From the NCBI GenBank assembly GCA_023422775.1, contig JAFAGM010000139.1, positions 99,048 to 163,047 of the forward strand: a stretch of 64,000 bases of DNA. Direction: 5' to 3'. Source of the stretch: Pseudomonadota bacterium. GTDB taxonomy: Bacteria; Pseudomonadota; Alphaproteobacteria; Rhizobiales; Xanthobacteraceae. Position 1 is the stretch's first letter; the number at the start of each line of letters is the position of its first letter. The notes beneath the pieces were generated by a model. That model made no database searches. It was not told where the DNA came from and saw nothing but the letters and a program-made list of their open reading frames with translations. Position numbers and translations under genes: made by a program. Positions 43,495 through 51,448 of this stretch are shown one piece after another.

Positions 43495-46400
43495 ATGACG
43501 CAAGCATCGTTACAGACGGCACCCAAACGCATCATCAACTTCGAAGGTCGGCGCTATGAGTTTCCCGGAGATGCGACCGATGCAGAGATTAGCAGTGCGC
43601 TCGCGCAGCCGCCCATCGTTCAGGCCACTGCGCAACCCGCGCCGGCACCTGCCGCAGTATCGAGCGGGTTCATCGAAGTCGAAGCACCGGACGGCACCAT
43701 ACTCGAGTTTCCGGACGGTATGGACCGCGATGCGATGGCCGCCGTCATGCGAACGCGCTACCCGCCGCCCGCGGCGGCCAGTGACTTTATCAAAATAAAA
43801 GCGCCGGATGGCTCGATCGTTCAATTTCCGAACGGTACGACCGATGCGACCATTGTGGATGTGATGCGTCAGCACTATCCAGCACCGCACCCGCTGGCCG
43901 CGCTCGCCGAACAGTCGAGCAGAGATCTCCTGCAAAATTCCGGCGTGATGGACGCGCGCAATGCTGCCGATCTCGCCGCGCTCACACCGCCAGCACCGGC
44001 ACCGGCACCGACGTCGTGGATGGATACGCTGAAAAGAGCCGTCATGGGCGGCCCTGATTCACGCGGCGCGATGGGCGTCGTCGATCAGGGCGTTCGTGGC
44101 CTGGCGCAAGGCGTGACGACGATGGCGGCGTTGCCGATCGATATCGCTGCAGCCGTCAACGGCGTGCGTGGCTACGTCGGCGAGAAGACGGGATTCACCG
44201 GCAGCACCGCCGATAAAGTCGTCTCCGCGAACCCGGTTCTGAACGCCCCCGGGCGCATTGTCGGAGCGCTGGCCAGCGCGCAACCCTACGTCGGATCCGA
44301 ATCGCTGCACGGCTACATGGACAGTGCCAACCGGGCAACGGCCGACACTTTGGGCGTCGCGCGTCCGGTTGAGAAGGGGCAGAATATCTTTGAGCGCGGG
44401 GCAAACCGTGTCGGGCAGGAAATCGGCGCGGCCGCGGTGCCCATTGCGGGCGCTGTTGTCCACGGGGCCAGGATCGGCGTCGACGCCGCACGGAAACTCC
44501 CTACGCTTGCGCGCATGTTTGTCGAGCCTGCCGCAATCAACCCGGCCCGGTTCGCGTCGAAGGAAGGCGCGACGGCGGTCGTGGCCGGAACGGGTGCCGC
44601 GGGCATAAACGAACTGACGGGCGCGGCGACCGCAGATAGATTGAGCGGGTGGCAGGCGGCGGGCGATATCACGGGTGCGCTTCTCGGCGCGTTGGGCCTC
44701 GGCGCCGCCCGTACCGTCGCCAAGCCAATTAACGATATTCGCCAGGCTGTGATGCCCGGTTCGAGAGAAAAATTCAGTAACGACGTCGTCAAGAACACCA
44801 TCGTCGACCGGATCATCAACAACGCCGACACGCTGCCGAAGGAAGAAGGTAAGCCGGTCGACACGAAGCCCCTCGTTGATGCCATCAACCGCGGCGCGCG
44901 TGTCGATGCGACGATACCGGGCTTCAAGGAAAGCCTCGCCGATCGCACGGGCGACCCCGGCCTCGCCGCGCTTGAATACGGCCGACAATCGGGGCAGGGC
45001 GCCGGGCAATTCACTGCGCGCCGCGCCGAGAACACCGCGGCAGTCGACAGTGCCATGAATGCGAACGCACCGGACGGCAATCCGGCAAACCTGCGCGCCG
45101 AACTCGAAGGCGAGCGGAACCGTCGCTTGACCGACGCGGAAGTTCTGGCGCTCAACGCACAGGAAGATGCTGCCCGCGCGGCGGCCGTCGTCACGGCTCG
45201 GCGAAGTGACGCAGCGCAGCGGGGCAACGTCATCCGTACCGCGTTGGAAGATGCGCGCGGCGCCGCGCGCGACCAGACAGAAGCCGCTTATGCGAACGCC
45301 GACGTGGCGCGGCGGCCGATCGACGCGGCCGAATTGTCGGCCACCATCGACAACGCGATCGCGCCGCTGACAGAAGTCGAGCGCGGTCTATTGCCGCAGG
45401 CGACACTCGATCGCGTGCGGCGGCTCGGCGATGCCGGCGAGCAGGCACCGACGCCGACAGGCATTCTCGACGAATACGGCAGTCCGATCACGCGGCCGCC
45501 CGAAGCCCCGCCGCCGGTCGACATGAAAGAGGCGACCGATTTGCTGTCCGAACTCGGGCGTATGGAGCGCGCCGCGCTGGCCGATCCGCGCGCCGAGAAG
45601 GGCGGGCGGAACGCCGCTCGCGTCATCGGTCAGGTTGCCGACGCCGTCGAAGGCTTCGTCGGACGCAACCTGCCGGAAGCGGACCAGCAGGCGTTGGCCG
45701 CCGCCCGGCGCGCGAAGTTCGAAGAGGCCGAAGCGTTCACTCGTCAGGGCGACCCCGTCGCGCAGGCCGTGTCGCGTTACGAGGGCGGGCAGCCCCGCGT
45801 GCGCGACGACCGCGTTGCCGGCCTGTTCACAAACCCGCAAGCGATGGACCGACTGATCGCGCAAGCCGACACGCCGCAGACCCGTGCGGCGATTCGCGAG
45901 GAAGTACTGTCACGCGGCAACACGTCGAGCGCGCAAAGCATCCGCGATTTCACCAACACCTTCGGTGAACAGGTCGATCGTTTCCCGGGCCTACGCGCCG
46001 AACTGGACGCGGCTGCAACAGCGCGTGAGGCCGAAACCGCGGCGCAAGGCACCCACCAGCGCCTGACGCGCGAACTCGGCACGCCCGATCGGGCAGGCAC
46101 CAGCACCGTCGGCAAGTATCTGCAGTATGGCGACGAAAGGTCGCAGGACGCTTTGAAGGGCGTCATCGCGGCGAAGAACCCCGGCGCGGCGATGGATGAA
46201 ATGCTGGCCTTCGTCAACAACGATCCGGCGGCCGTTGCCGGCGCGCGGAAGTCGTTTTGGGACTTGATGCAGAGCAAGGCGCGCTCGAACGGCGAGACGA
46301 CGAAGGGCATGGACGGCGCGCAGCCGTGGATGCCGAACCGGCTGAAGAACTTTCTCGACAATCCGGCCAACCAGGCCGTCGCCGAACGTCTGTGGCGCGA

Positions 46401-46839
46401 CCAGCCCGAGCACATCAGCAACGTGCGCAAGATCGCCGACGAGTTGCAGAACGTCGATTTGCGGTCCCGCGCGAAGGCGCAGAACACGTCCGGCACCGCG
46501 CAAAGCATCAGCAACGTCCTGACGCCCGAGACACTGCAGAGCCGCTTCTACGCCTATAAGCGCGGGCAGACGTCGCTCGGCTTCATGCTGACCGCGCTCG
46601 GTTCCGTGGCGGCCCGCCGGCTCGTGCGGGGCGCGCAGGGCGAGGCGATGGAAAAGCTGCTCGATCGCGCGCTGCTCGACCCGGATCTCGCCGCCCAACT
46701 GCTCAAAGAGCACAACCCGGCGAACCGTGCCGCGCTCGCGCGCACCGCCAAGGCCTATCTCGGCAACGAGGCCTCGACGCTGACCGACATTCTCGACGGC
46801 GAGCCGGAAGATCCGGTAAAGAAGGCGATCATGCGTTAG
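43495..46839 (+). CDS. Large phage internal-virion/ejection-like protein
   Basis: 1114 residues. The N terminus holds three repeats of about 35 residues: INFEGRRYEFPGDATDAEIS, VEAPDGTILEFPDGMDRDAM and IKAPDGSIVQFPNGTTDATI. This FP-G-T-D-x-x-I repeat occurs in phage internal-virion or DNA-ejection proteins of Alphaproteobacteria. The remainder is Ala/Gly-rich with amphipathic and helical stretches (about residues 190-420) and long coiled parts (about 480-900). No other virion gene is adjacent; flanking genes are small bacterial-type genes. Confidence 0.6.
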   Translation: MTQASLQTAPKRIINFEGRRYEFPGDATDAEISSALAQPPIVQATAQPAPAPAAVSSGFIEVEAPDGTILEFPDGMDRDAMAAVMRTRYPPPAAASDFIKIKAPDGSIVQFPNGTTDATIVDVMRQHYPAPHPLAALAEQSSRDLLQNSGVMDARNAADLAALTPPAPAPAPTSWMDTLKRAVMGGPDSRGAMGVVDQGVRGLAQGVTTMAALPIDIAAAVNGVRGYVGEKTGFTGSTADKVVSANPVLNAPGRIVGALASAQPYVGSESLHGYMDSANRATADTLGVARPVEKGQNIFERGANRVGQEIGAAAVPIAGAVVHGARIGVDAARKLPTLARMFVEPAAINPARFASKEGATAVVAGTGAAGINELTGAATADRLSGWQAAGDITGALLGALGLGAARTVAKPINDIRQAVMPGSREKFSNDVVKNTIVDRIINNADTLPKEEGKPVDTKPLVDAINRGARVDATIPGFKESLADRTGDPGLAALEYGRQSGQGAGQFTARRAENTAAVDSAMNANAPDGNPANLRAELEGERNRRLTDAEVLALNAQEDAARAAAVVTARRSDAAQRGNVIRTALEDARGAARDQTEAAYANADVARRPIDAAELSATIDNAIAPLTEVERGLLPQATLDRVRRLGDAGEQAPTPTGILDEYGSPITRPPEAPPPVDMKEATDLLSELGRMERAALADPRAEKGGRNAARVIGQVADAVEGFVGRNLPEADQQALAAARRAKFEEAEAFTRQGDPVAQAVSRYEGGQPRVRDDRVAGLFTNPQAMDRLIAQADTPQTRAAIREEVLSRGNTSSAQSIRDFTNTFGEQVDRFPGLRAELDAAATAREAETAAQGTHQRLTRELGTPDRAGTSTVGKYLQYGDERSQDALKGVIAAKNPGAAMDEMLAFVNNDPAAVAGARKSFWDLMQSKARSNGETTKGMDGAQPWMPNRLKNFLDNPANQAVAERLWRDQPEHISNVRKIADELQNVDLRSRAKAQNTSGTAQSISNVLTPETLQSRFYAYKRGQTSLGFMLTALGSVAARRLVRGAQGEAMEKLLDRALLDPDLAAQLLKEHNPANRAALARTAKAYLGNEASTLTDILDGEPEDPVKKAIMR

Positions 46840-47015
46840 CGGCCTGCCGCTACCTCTCAAATAGGTGAGGGCTGCGGCAACCACGGGGATCGTTAAAATT
46901 GAACTTGGACGCAAGCTGGCGGCGCTCCGGGGTGGCCCTCGCCCGCCGCGACGAATAGCCCACCAGCGTGGTCCGGCGGATTTTGGCGCCACAACCAGCA
47001 AGAATCGGTTCAATA

Positions 47016-47040
47016 GGAACGTAACGTTTTTCAGAGCGTT
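47016..47040 (+). promoter_or_regulatory. EcfG promoter, exact match
   Basis: GGAAC-N16-CGTT; the -10 ends 9 bases before the ATG at 47050, so little or no leader is expected. Confidence 0.65.
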
Positions 47041-47049
47041 CTGTCTTTT

Positions 47050-47318
47050 ATGAACAACTTTGACTTGGTTGAGCAATCGTTTGAAATTGCCTGGAGTGTG
47101 ATCGAACGATCAGGCGAACTGAGCGATCCGCACCGAGCGTCCCAATTCCTCGTCGACGAAATCATCGAGATGGTCCACAGCGGACAACGTCACCGGCTGA
47201 TAATTCCAATCGCGCTATCGAGGCGTATCGAAGAAAATATCCGAGGCTCGCTTGGTCTCGGGCTCGTAGGAGGCCAACATGGAAATCGTATATTTTTTCG
47301 GCGCGTTCGTTCTGTTAG
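47050..47318 (+). pseudogene. Frameshifted paralogue of the gene at 51901
   Basis: The N-terminal part reads LVEQSFEIAWSVIERSGELS then SQFLVDEIIEMVHSGQRHRL, matching the layout of the 51901 protein. After RHRLII the frame changes: moving by one base near 47204 gives SNRAIEAYRRK, which matches SNRAIDAYKRQ of the 51901 protein. A single T seems lost in AATTCC. The unshifted frame continues with unrelated sequence to 47415. Confidence 0.6.
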
Positions 47319-47422
47319 CGGCTCTAATTTACGGTACGTTGCAATACCACTACCGAAATCGTGCTGCCGCGCGTTTGGGCGGCGAAGTTGCGCGCGAAAG
47401 ATATCGGCGCGATGAGACCTGA
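47279..47422 (+). CDS. Small membrane protein
   Basis: 47 residues: EIVYFFGAFVLLAALIYGTL is a membrane segment, then a basic tail with RYRRDET. AGGAGG lies 6 bases before the ATG. Overlaps the end of the frameshifted gene before it. Confidence 0.55.
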   Translation: MEIVYFFGAFVLLAALIYGTLQYHYRNRAAARLGGEVARERYRRDET

Positions 47423-47460
47423 ATGCTGACCTTGGCGGCGCCAATGCGGGAGTTAAGCGA

Positions 47461-47580
47461 CTATCCAAATACCCACAAGGCGCCCATGACGACTAGCGGC
47501 ATCGAGGCGAGGGAGATCAGCAATGCGGGTGTCGTCTCGTTGCGTTGGCGATGCGAGGGTCTGTCGTCATGATTGGTCAT
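47461..47580 (-). CDS. Tiny membrane protein
   Basis: 39 residues with a polar N terminus and one membrane segment (ALLISLASMPLVVMGALWVF). The start overlaps the stop of the upstream gene (ATGA, 47577-47580), which supports it as a real, coupled gene. Confidence 0.5.
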   Translation of the reverse strand: MTNHDDRPSHRQRNETTPALLISLASMPLVVMGALWVFG

Positions 47581-47813
47581 GAATCGCGATCGCGCAATTT
47601 CGTCACACCGTTCTTTTGCGCGCAATGATCGCAGCAATAGAATACGCCGCCGCTCTCAAGGCCGTGGCCGACGATGCGCGTCCCGCATTGCCTACACATC
47701 GGGGCTAGCGCGTGGATGGCGCACTCGAAGCTGTCAAAGGTATGGGTCTCGCCCTTCATCACGATCTGGAAAGCTTTGTCGTAGTCGTTGCCGCAGGTTT
47801 CACAGGTGGCCAT
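47577..47813 (-). CDS. Small cysteine-rich zinc-finger protein
   Basis: 78 residues from ATG 47813: ATCETCGNDYDKAF, HTFDSFECAIHALAPMCRQC and VFYCCDHCAQ provide zinc-binding cysteine pairs. It resembles the prokaryotic metallothionein-like / TRASH-type small proteins. Middle gene of a three-gene reverse operon. Confidence 0.7.
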   Translation of the reverse strand: MATCETCGNDYDKAFQIVMKGETHTFDSFECAIHALAPMCRQCGTRIVGHGLESGGVFYCCDHCAQKNGVTKLRDRDS

Positions 47814-47824
47814 GGGAGGTTCCT

Positions 47825-48127
47825 TCACGCTGCACGGCGCTTGCGGGTACGCGCTGCTTTCTTCGCCGAGCGTGACCGCTCCGCCGCCGGACGGTTCGCC
47901 GATGCCTTACCGCCAAGCCGGCCGCCCTTTCGCGAGGGCGAGTGATCTTCCTTTGTGCCGCGGCCGGAGCCGCTCTTCTTGCCGCCATGCGTTTCCTTGT
48001 TGACGGTTGCCCAGGCACGGCGCTCGGCCTCGCGCTCAGGCACGCCGCGTTTCTCGTAGCCTTCCTCAATATGTTCGGCCTGACGCTCTTGCTTGCCAGA
48101 ATAGCTGGACTTATCGCCGCGGGGCAT
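47825..48127 (-). CDS. Plasmid-stabilisation-like basic protein
   Basis: 100 residues, highly charged: GDKSSYSGKQERQAEHIEEG, YEKRGVPEREAERRAWATVN, KETHGGKKSGSGRG and a Lys/Arg/Ala-rich tail. Such proteins are annotated as plasmid stabilisation proteins or stress-induced KGG-like proteins; actual role unknown. First gene of the operon with 47577 and 47461; GGGAGG before the ATG. Confidence 0.7.
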   Translation of the reverse strand: MPRGDKSSYSGKQERQAEHIEEGYEKRGVPEREAERRAWATVNKETHGGKKSGSGRGTKEDHSPSRKGGRLGGKASANRPAAERSRSAKKAARTRKRRAA

Positions 48128-48155
48128 GCGCGCCTCCCTCTGTTTGAGAAGGTTA

Positions 48156-48179
48156 AACGTCCGAGGAGCAAAGGGTTCC
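48156..48179 (-). promoter_or_regulatory. EcfG-like promoter with 15-base spacer
   Basis: Reverse strand GGAAC-N15-CGTT, 28 bases before the start at 48127. Both boxes are exact, but the spacer is one base short of the usual 16-17. Confidence 0.4.
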
Positions 48180-48430
48180 TACGCTTCATCGCGGAGAGGC
48201 CGATGCAATTCACTGGGAGCGCGGCCCCAGCGATCCCGCCAGCATGTGCGGCAGTGCATGCAGCCCCCAGCGGTCCTCCAGCATCGACCACGCCACCGAG
48301 CGTCGGTTACGTCGCTAAGGTGGGCTGCAACGCCCGCCGAGAGAGGAAGGATCGGTGCAGCCTGGGTACCGGGAATAGCCGCGAAGAGCAAACCGGCGAC
48401 CGATATCGCAAAGACCGTTCGCCTCTCCAT
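48179..48430 (-). CDS. Small secreted protein
   Basis: 83 residues from ATG 48430. Signal peptide ERRTVFAISVAGLLFAAIPG then TQAAPILPLSAGVAAHL, and a Trp/Cys/Arg-rich tail (DARWRGRCWRTAGGCMHCRT). Resembles short periplasmic proteins of Bradyrhizobium with WHGR and GRRHCW motifs. Function unknown. Confidence 0.5.
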   Translation of the reverse strand: MERRTVFAISVAGLLFAAIPGTQAAPILPLSAGVAAHLSDVTDARWRGRCWRTAGGCMHCRTCWRDRWGRAPSELHRPLRDEA

Positions 48431-48584
48431 TTCGGAGTTCGGACAACGATAAGGCGGTCCCAGCTGCCGGAAGCGGTTGACTGGGGCCGCCATTTCAATG
48501 CGTGGGATGGATCTCTCGACGCTGGAATCAAAGCCGCTACGGGCCGACCGTTCCGACGACTTTGGGGGAATTTCATTCAGCAAA

Positions 48585-48616
48585 AATGGCCCCAGCTTCT
48601 TCGCATGAGCTGGGGC
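48585..48616 (-). terminator. Intrinsic terminator on the reverse strand
   Basis: Stem GCCCCAGCT/AGCTGGGGC; read on the reverse strand it is followed by CATTTTTGC. It would stop reverse transcripts coming from about 48.7 kb, where copy B of the hairpin module lies. Confidence 0.55.
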
Positions 48617-48721
48617 GATGAGTTTGCCTCCGGCCTGCGCGAGGGGCGGGCCGCCCTACAAACACGCGCTACTGCTACCCGTTTCTAAGTCGGCATCTGA
48701 ACTAAGCATCTGAACTACAAG

Positions 48722-48789
48722 CGGCCCCAGCTGTTGGAGGGCTGGGGCCGCTCACTTCCGGTTTGGGGCTTGGGGCTGGCCCCGGAAGC
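48722..48789. repeat. Hairpin-rich repeat module, copy B
   Basis: CGGCCCCAGCTGTTGG...GGGGCCG hairpin followed by TTCCGG, GGGGCT, GGGGCTG, CCCC and GAAGC, in the same order as copy A at 42213. Two further dyads follow: ACGTTCTC/GAGAACGT (48802-48820) and GGGAGCC/GGCTCCC (48824-48841). Confidence 0.5.
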
Positions 48790-48939
48790 TCACACAAGAC
48801 GTTCTCAGAGCGAGAACGTCCACGGGAGCCGATCGGCTCCCCAAATGTTAGTTGGCATCACCGAGCGGTGCTGAGGTATTTGTCGGTGCTGAGAACGCCC
48901 GTAGCGCTCCCGCCTTCCTCTAATGGAAAGGAGGGTGCC

Positions 48940-49167
48940 ATGAAAAAACGGCGGCGTTTCAAGTAAATCAATCCTCTCGACAAGCGCCTTTCGGACGAGG
49001 CCGAGCGCCTGCGGAAAGAAGCCGAGAGCGCCCCGCCCGGAGCGGGGCGCGACAGGATTATGCGGTTGGCCCGGCTCGCGGAAACCGCCGCCCATATGAG
49101 CGAATGGTTGCAGCCTAGACCTGCGGGGTCCGCAGTGAGCAAGAAGTCGATCTTTCTACCACTCTGA
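48940..49167 (+). pseudogene. Paralogue of the 41079 gene with an early stop codon
   Basis: Reads MKKRRRFK then TAA at 48964, then continues in the same frame as INPLDKRLSDEAERLRKEAE, SAPPGAGRDRIMRLARLAET to TGA at 49165. This matches the layout of the 41079 protein (QRRRFK...ERLDKEIQRLQ...). A CAA-to-TAA change would explain it. The ribosome site GGAGG and the leader GCGCTCCCGCCTTCCTC (48904-48920) are intact. Confidence 0.65.
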
Positions 49168-49191
49168 ACCGCACCAGCGAGAAACGACCCC

Positions 49192-49368
49192 ATGTCAGAA
49201 TTCAGCGCGAAGTACTGGCGCGACCGGGCAGCCGCAACGATGGCAAAGGCTGACAGTCGCTCAAATGACGAAAAGCAGACACTGAGGCTGCTTCGAGTTG
49301 CCCGTGAATATGACAGGCTCGCCGATGCTGCGGCACTCAAAGGAACCGCTAGCAGAGCACCCGACTAA
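49192..49368 (+). CDS. Small helical protein
   Basis: 58 residues: SEFSAKYWRDRAAATMAKAD then RLLRVAREYDRLADAAALKG. The YWRxRAxxxxxKAD start is frequent in Bradyrhizobium small proteins. Function unknown. Confidence 0.55.
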   Translation: MSEFSAKYWRDRAAATMAKADSRSNDEKQTLRLLRVAREYDRLADAAALKGTASRAPD

Positions 49369-49495
49369 ATTGGCGGCCTATTGCGACCGCGGCGGGCGAT
49401 TAGCGCGTCCGATAGGTATCCACCGCTTGAGCGGCAAAGATGGCTAGGCTGAACAGGCCGAGGATGGCTGAAGTTTCGATCATTGCTTAGAACGT

Positions 49496-49645
49496 TCAAG
49501 GGGCTGCGTCTACGCCATCAATCTGCGCCGGGATCATTGTTGCCGCGGAGGTCTCGGGCCAACTGCGATACAGGGCCACGGTTGAGATGGCCAGAGCAAC
49601 AAGCGCGATGACTATGGAGATTTTCCCTTCGCTGCTGTTGCTCAT
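49496..49645 (-). CDS. Small membrane protein
   Basis: 49 residues from ATG 49645 with one membrane segment (ISIVIALVALAISTVALYRS). GGAGG lies 5 bases upstream. Confidence 0.5.
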   Translation of the reverse strand: MSNSSEGKISIVIALVALAISTVALYRSWPETSAATMIPAQIDGVDAAP

Positions 49646-49665
49646 CGTTCCTCCGCGTCTACCAC

Positions 49666-49758
49666 TCAGGACGGACCCCAGACCGCATACAGCAAGACAA
49701 CAGTGGCAGCGAGCACCATGACGGTATTCCAAACCGTGGGTGAGGGTCTGTATGCCAT
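49666..49758 (-). CDS. Tiny membrane protein ending in VWGPS
   Basis: 30 residues: MAYRPSPTVWNTVMVLAATV then VLLYAVWGPS. Shares the aromatic head, one membrane segment and the VWGPS end with the protein at 42658. Confidence 0.5.
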   Translation of the reverse strand: MAYRPSPTVWNTVMVLAATVVLLYAVWGPS

Positions 49759-49938
49759 GAGCTTCAAGAGGCCTGGCAACGGATAGTTCCTGTCGTCGGC
49801 CACCGAAATGACAACTCGATCGAGGACATCGTCACCTCGATCGCGACTTTCCACGTTCTGGCAAGTCCGGCTTGGCCCTGCAGGCCGCCCGACGGGGCTC
49901 ACGGGCGGCCCAATCAACAATAAGACCGCGCCGAAACG

Positions 49939-50262
49939 TTAGCAGTCTTGATCGGAGTTCTTTGCCGAAGGGGTGGCCCCTTGACTTTGTTGGGCCGCCG
50001 TCGGCTGGGCCTGCATCTGCTTTTGAGCATCTTGGGAAGATGCGGCTACATCTCCTGTGGCACGGTTCATGGTGCTTGTCGGCGGATGCTCCGCATTGGT
50101 CGAGGTGGCGTTTCCGATTGTTTGACCTGTATGACCCGGCGTAGGTCCGGAGCCAGCGTCCTGAGCGGTCTTGCCGCCGGTGTTGCAAGGACCGGCATGC
50201 GCCGTTGCGATGCTCAAGACTAACGCGGCGCAGCTAACGAGGACGAAATTTTTCGAGATCAT
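49939..50262 (-). CDS. Small secreted protein under an EcfG promoter
   Basis: 107 residues: signal peptide to about residue 23 (ATAHAG), then a disordered chain with GSGPTPGHTGQTIGNATST, HPPTSTMNRATGD and AAQQSQGATPSAKNS, ending in DC. Conserved-looking secreted type of Bradyrhizobium. AGGAG before the ATG; an exact EcfG motif lies 60 bases upstream. Confidence 0.6.
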   Translation of the reverse strand: MISKNFVLVSCAALVLSIATAHAGPCNTGGKTAQDAGSGPTPGHTGQTIGNATSTNAEHPPTSTMNRATGDVAASSQDAQKQMQAQPTAAQQSQGATPSAKNSDQDC

Positions 50263-50322
50263 GTTTCACTCCTTGGGTTGACTTGTTCCATGCGGCTTCT
50301 TCGAACCACCTTAGGAACGGAA

Positions 50323-50347
50323 AACGAAGCCGAGAAGTGCAGGTTCC
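50323..50347 (-). promoter_or_regulatory. EcfG promoter, exact match
   Basis: Reverse strand GGAAC-N16-CGTT upstream of the secreted-protein gene at 50262. Confidence 0.65.
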
Positions 50348-50387
50348 CCCGGGAGCGCCAATTCGGAAGGGCGAATTCTCTTTCATA

Positions 50388-50822
50388 ATGGCCAGCGCCG
50401 TTGTCGTAGTGCCCCTGGTGCTGCAGCATATCGGGATCGGCGAGCAGGCTGCGCTACTGGTGAGGTTCGGGCGCCGGCCATTCCTCGTGTTCTTGCTGTT
50501 ATTTGCGCTCGCCGTCCTCTATCGCTTTGGACCCAGCCGCCGGGGCGCCCCGGTGGCAATGGTTGAGCGTCGGGGCCGCTGCCGCTGCGATCCTATGGAT
50601 GGGGGGATCGTCTCTGTTCTCCTGGTACCTCGCGAACTTTGGCGATTACAATGCCACGTAGGCTCACTTGGTGCCGTCATCGGGCTCATGATGTGGCTCT
50701 GGATGTCGGCCATCATCATCCTGGCGGGGACCGAGCTAAACTCCGAAATTGAACACCAGGCGGTCGTCGCGCAAAAGGATCACGCCGTCGAAGGCGCTCC
50801 AAAGGCGACGTTGGGCTACTGA
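50388..50822 (+). pseudogene. Truncated, twice-frameshifted YihY/BrkB membrane protein
   Basis: Only the C-terminal third of a YihY/BrkB protein (usually near 300 residues) is present. ALAVLYRFGPSRR is followed, after an extra G in the GGGG run at 50542-50545, by WQWLSVGAAAAAILWMGGSS and LFSWYLANFGDYNAT in another frame; near 50659 one base is missing and the first frame resumes with GSLGAVIGLMMWLWMSAIII then LAGTELNSEIEHQ. The two shifts cancel each other, leaving an open frame with about 38 wrong residues. Confidence 0.65.
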
Positions 50823-51017
50823 GTATCTGATCTACGGCAAAGGATCACGCATCTGTACGACAACAGGCGTTCTGCCCTTAATTGCCTCGCAATGAAATAA
50901 GCGACACGGTCGCAGTTTTGGAGCACGGAATTACCACTCACACACACATCCCTTCGTTGCAACTAGGAACCGCTGACCCGTTCGGCACTTAGCGTACTCA
51001 AAGAAGGAGGTCACCCG

Positions 51018-51173
51018 ATGGGCAAAAATTCGAAAGACGATCCGCGACAGCAGACCGACCAAGGGTCTCACAAGCAGACCGACGAGCCATGGAAGGGCAA
51101 TCCGGAAAAGGAACAGCGGAATAGCGACACCAGGATTGACCTCGAAAAATGGCACCGAACCAATACGCATTGA
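51018..51173 (+). CDS. Small hydrophilic protein
   Basis: 51 residues, Gln/Lys/Asp-rich: KDDPRQQTDQGSHKQTDEPW then KGNPEKEQ and DLEKWHRTNTH. AAGGAGG lies 8 bases before the ATG. Resembles conserved disordered proteins of Bradyrhizobium; perhaps stress-related. Confidence 0.6.
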   Translation: MGKNSKDDPRQQTDQGSHKQTDEPWKGNPEKEQRNSDTRIDLEKWHRTNTH

Positions 51174-51205
51174 TTCAAGAGCCCAACCTGCGAGAGGAGG
51201 CGTTT

Positions 51206-51418
51206 ATGGGATTGGCCCAATACCAGATCGTATCTCAGGGCGACGAATGGGGCGTACTTCATGACGGCGACGTCAAAAACCGATATGCCACCAAAGAGGC
51301 GGCCTTCGAGGCTGCGGTGGCTGCCGCATCGCTCGCGATCCGCGAGGGACATGAAGTCCATATCAGCGTGCCAGATAGCTCTAGCGGAAATCAAACAGTC
51401 CTGGGGACGAAGGATTAG
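51206..51418 (+). CDS. DUF2188-like small protein
   Basis: 70 residues from ATG 51206, with GAGAGGAGG upstream. QYQIVSQGDEWGVLHDGDVK, then YATKEAAFEAAVAAASLAIR and EGHEVHISVP fit the short beta-alpha-beta DUF2188-like layout. Function unknown. Confidence 0.65.
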   Translation: MGLAQYQIVSQGDEWGVLHDGDVKNRYATKEAAFEAAVAAASLAIREGHEVHISVPDSSSGNQTVLGTKD

Positions 51419-51448
51419 AGCTCGAACAGGCGGGCAGGGAGCCCCGCG

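Noticed and set aside
45991..47076. 361-codon reverse frame opposite the virion-like protein
   Set aside because: Shadow of the forward gene, no domain features.
48587..48721. 44-codon reverse frame between hairpin copy B and the terminator
   Set aside because: It reads through the terminator stem and has no conserved features.
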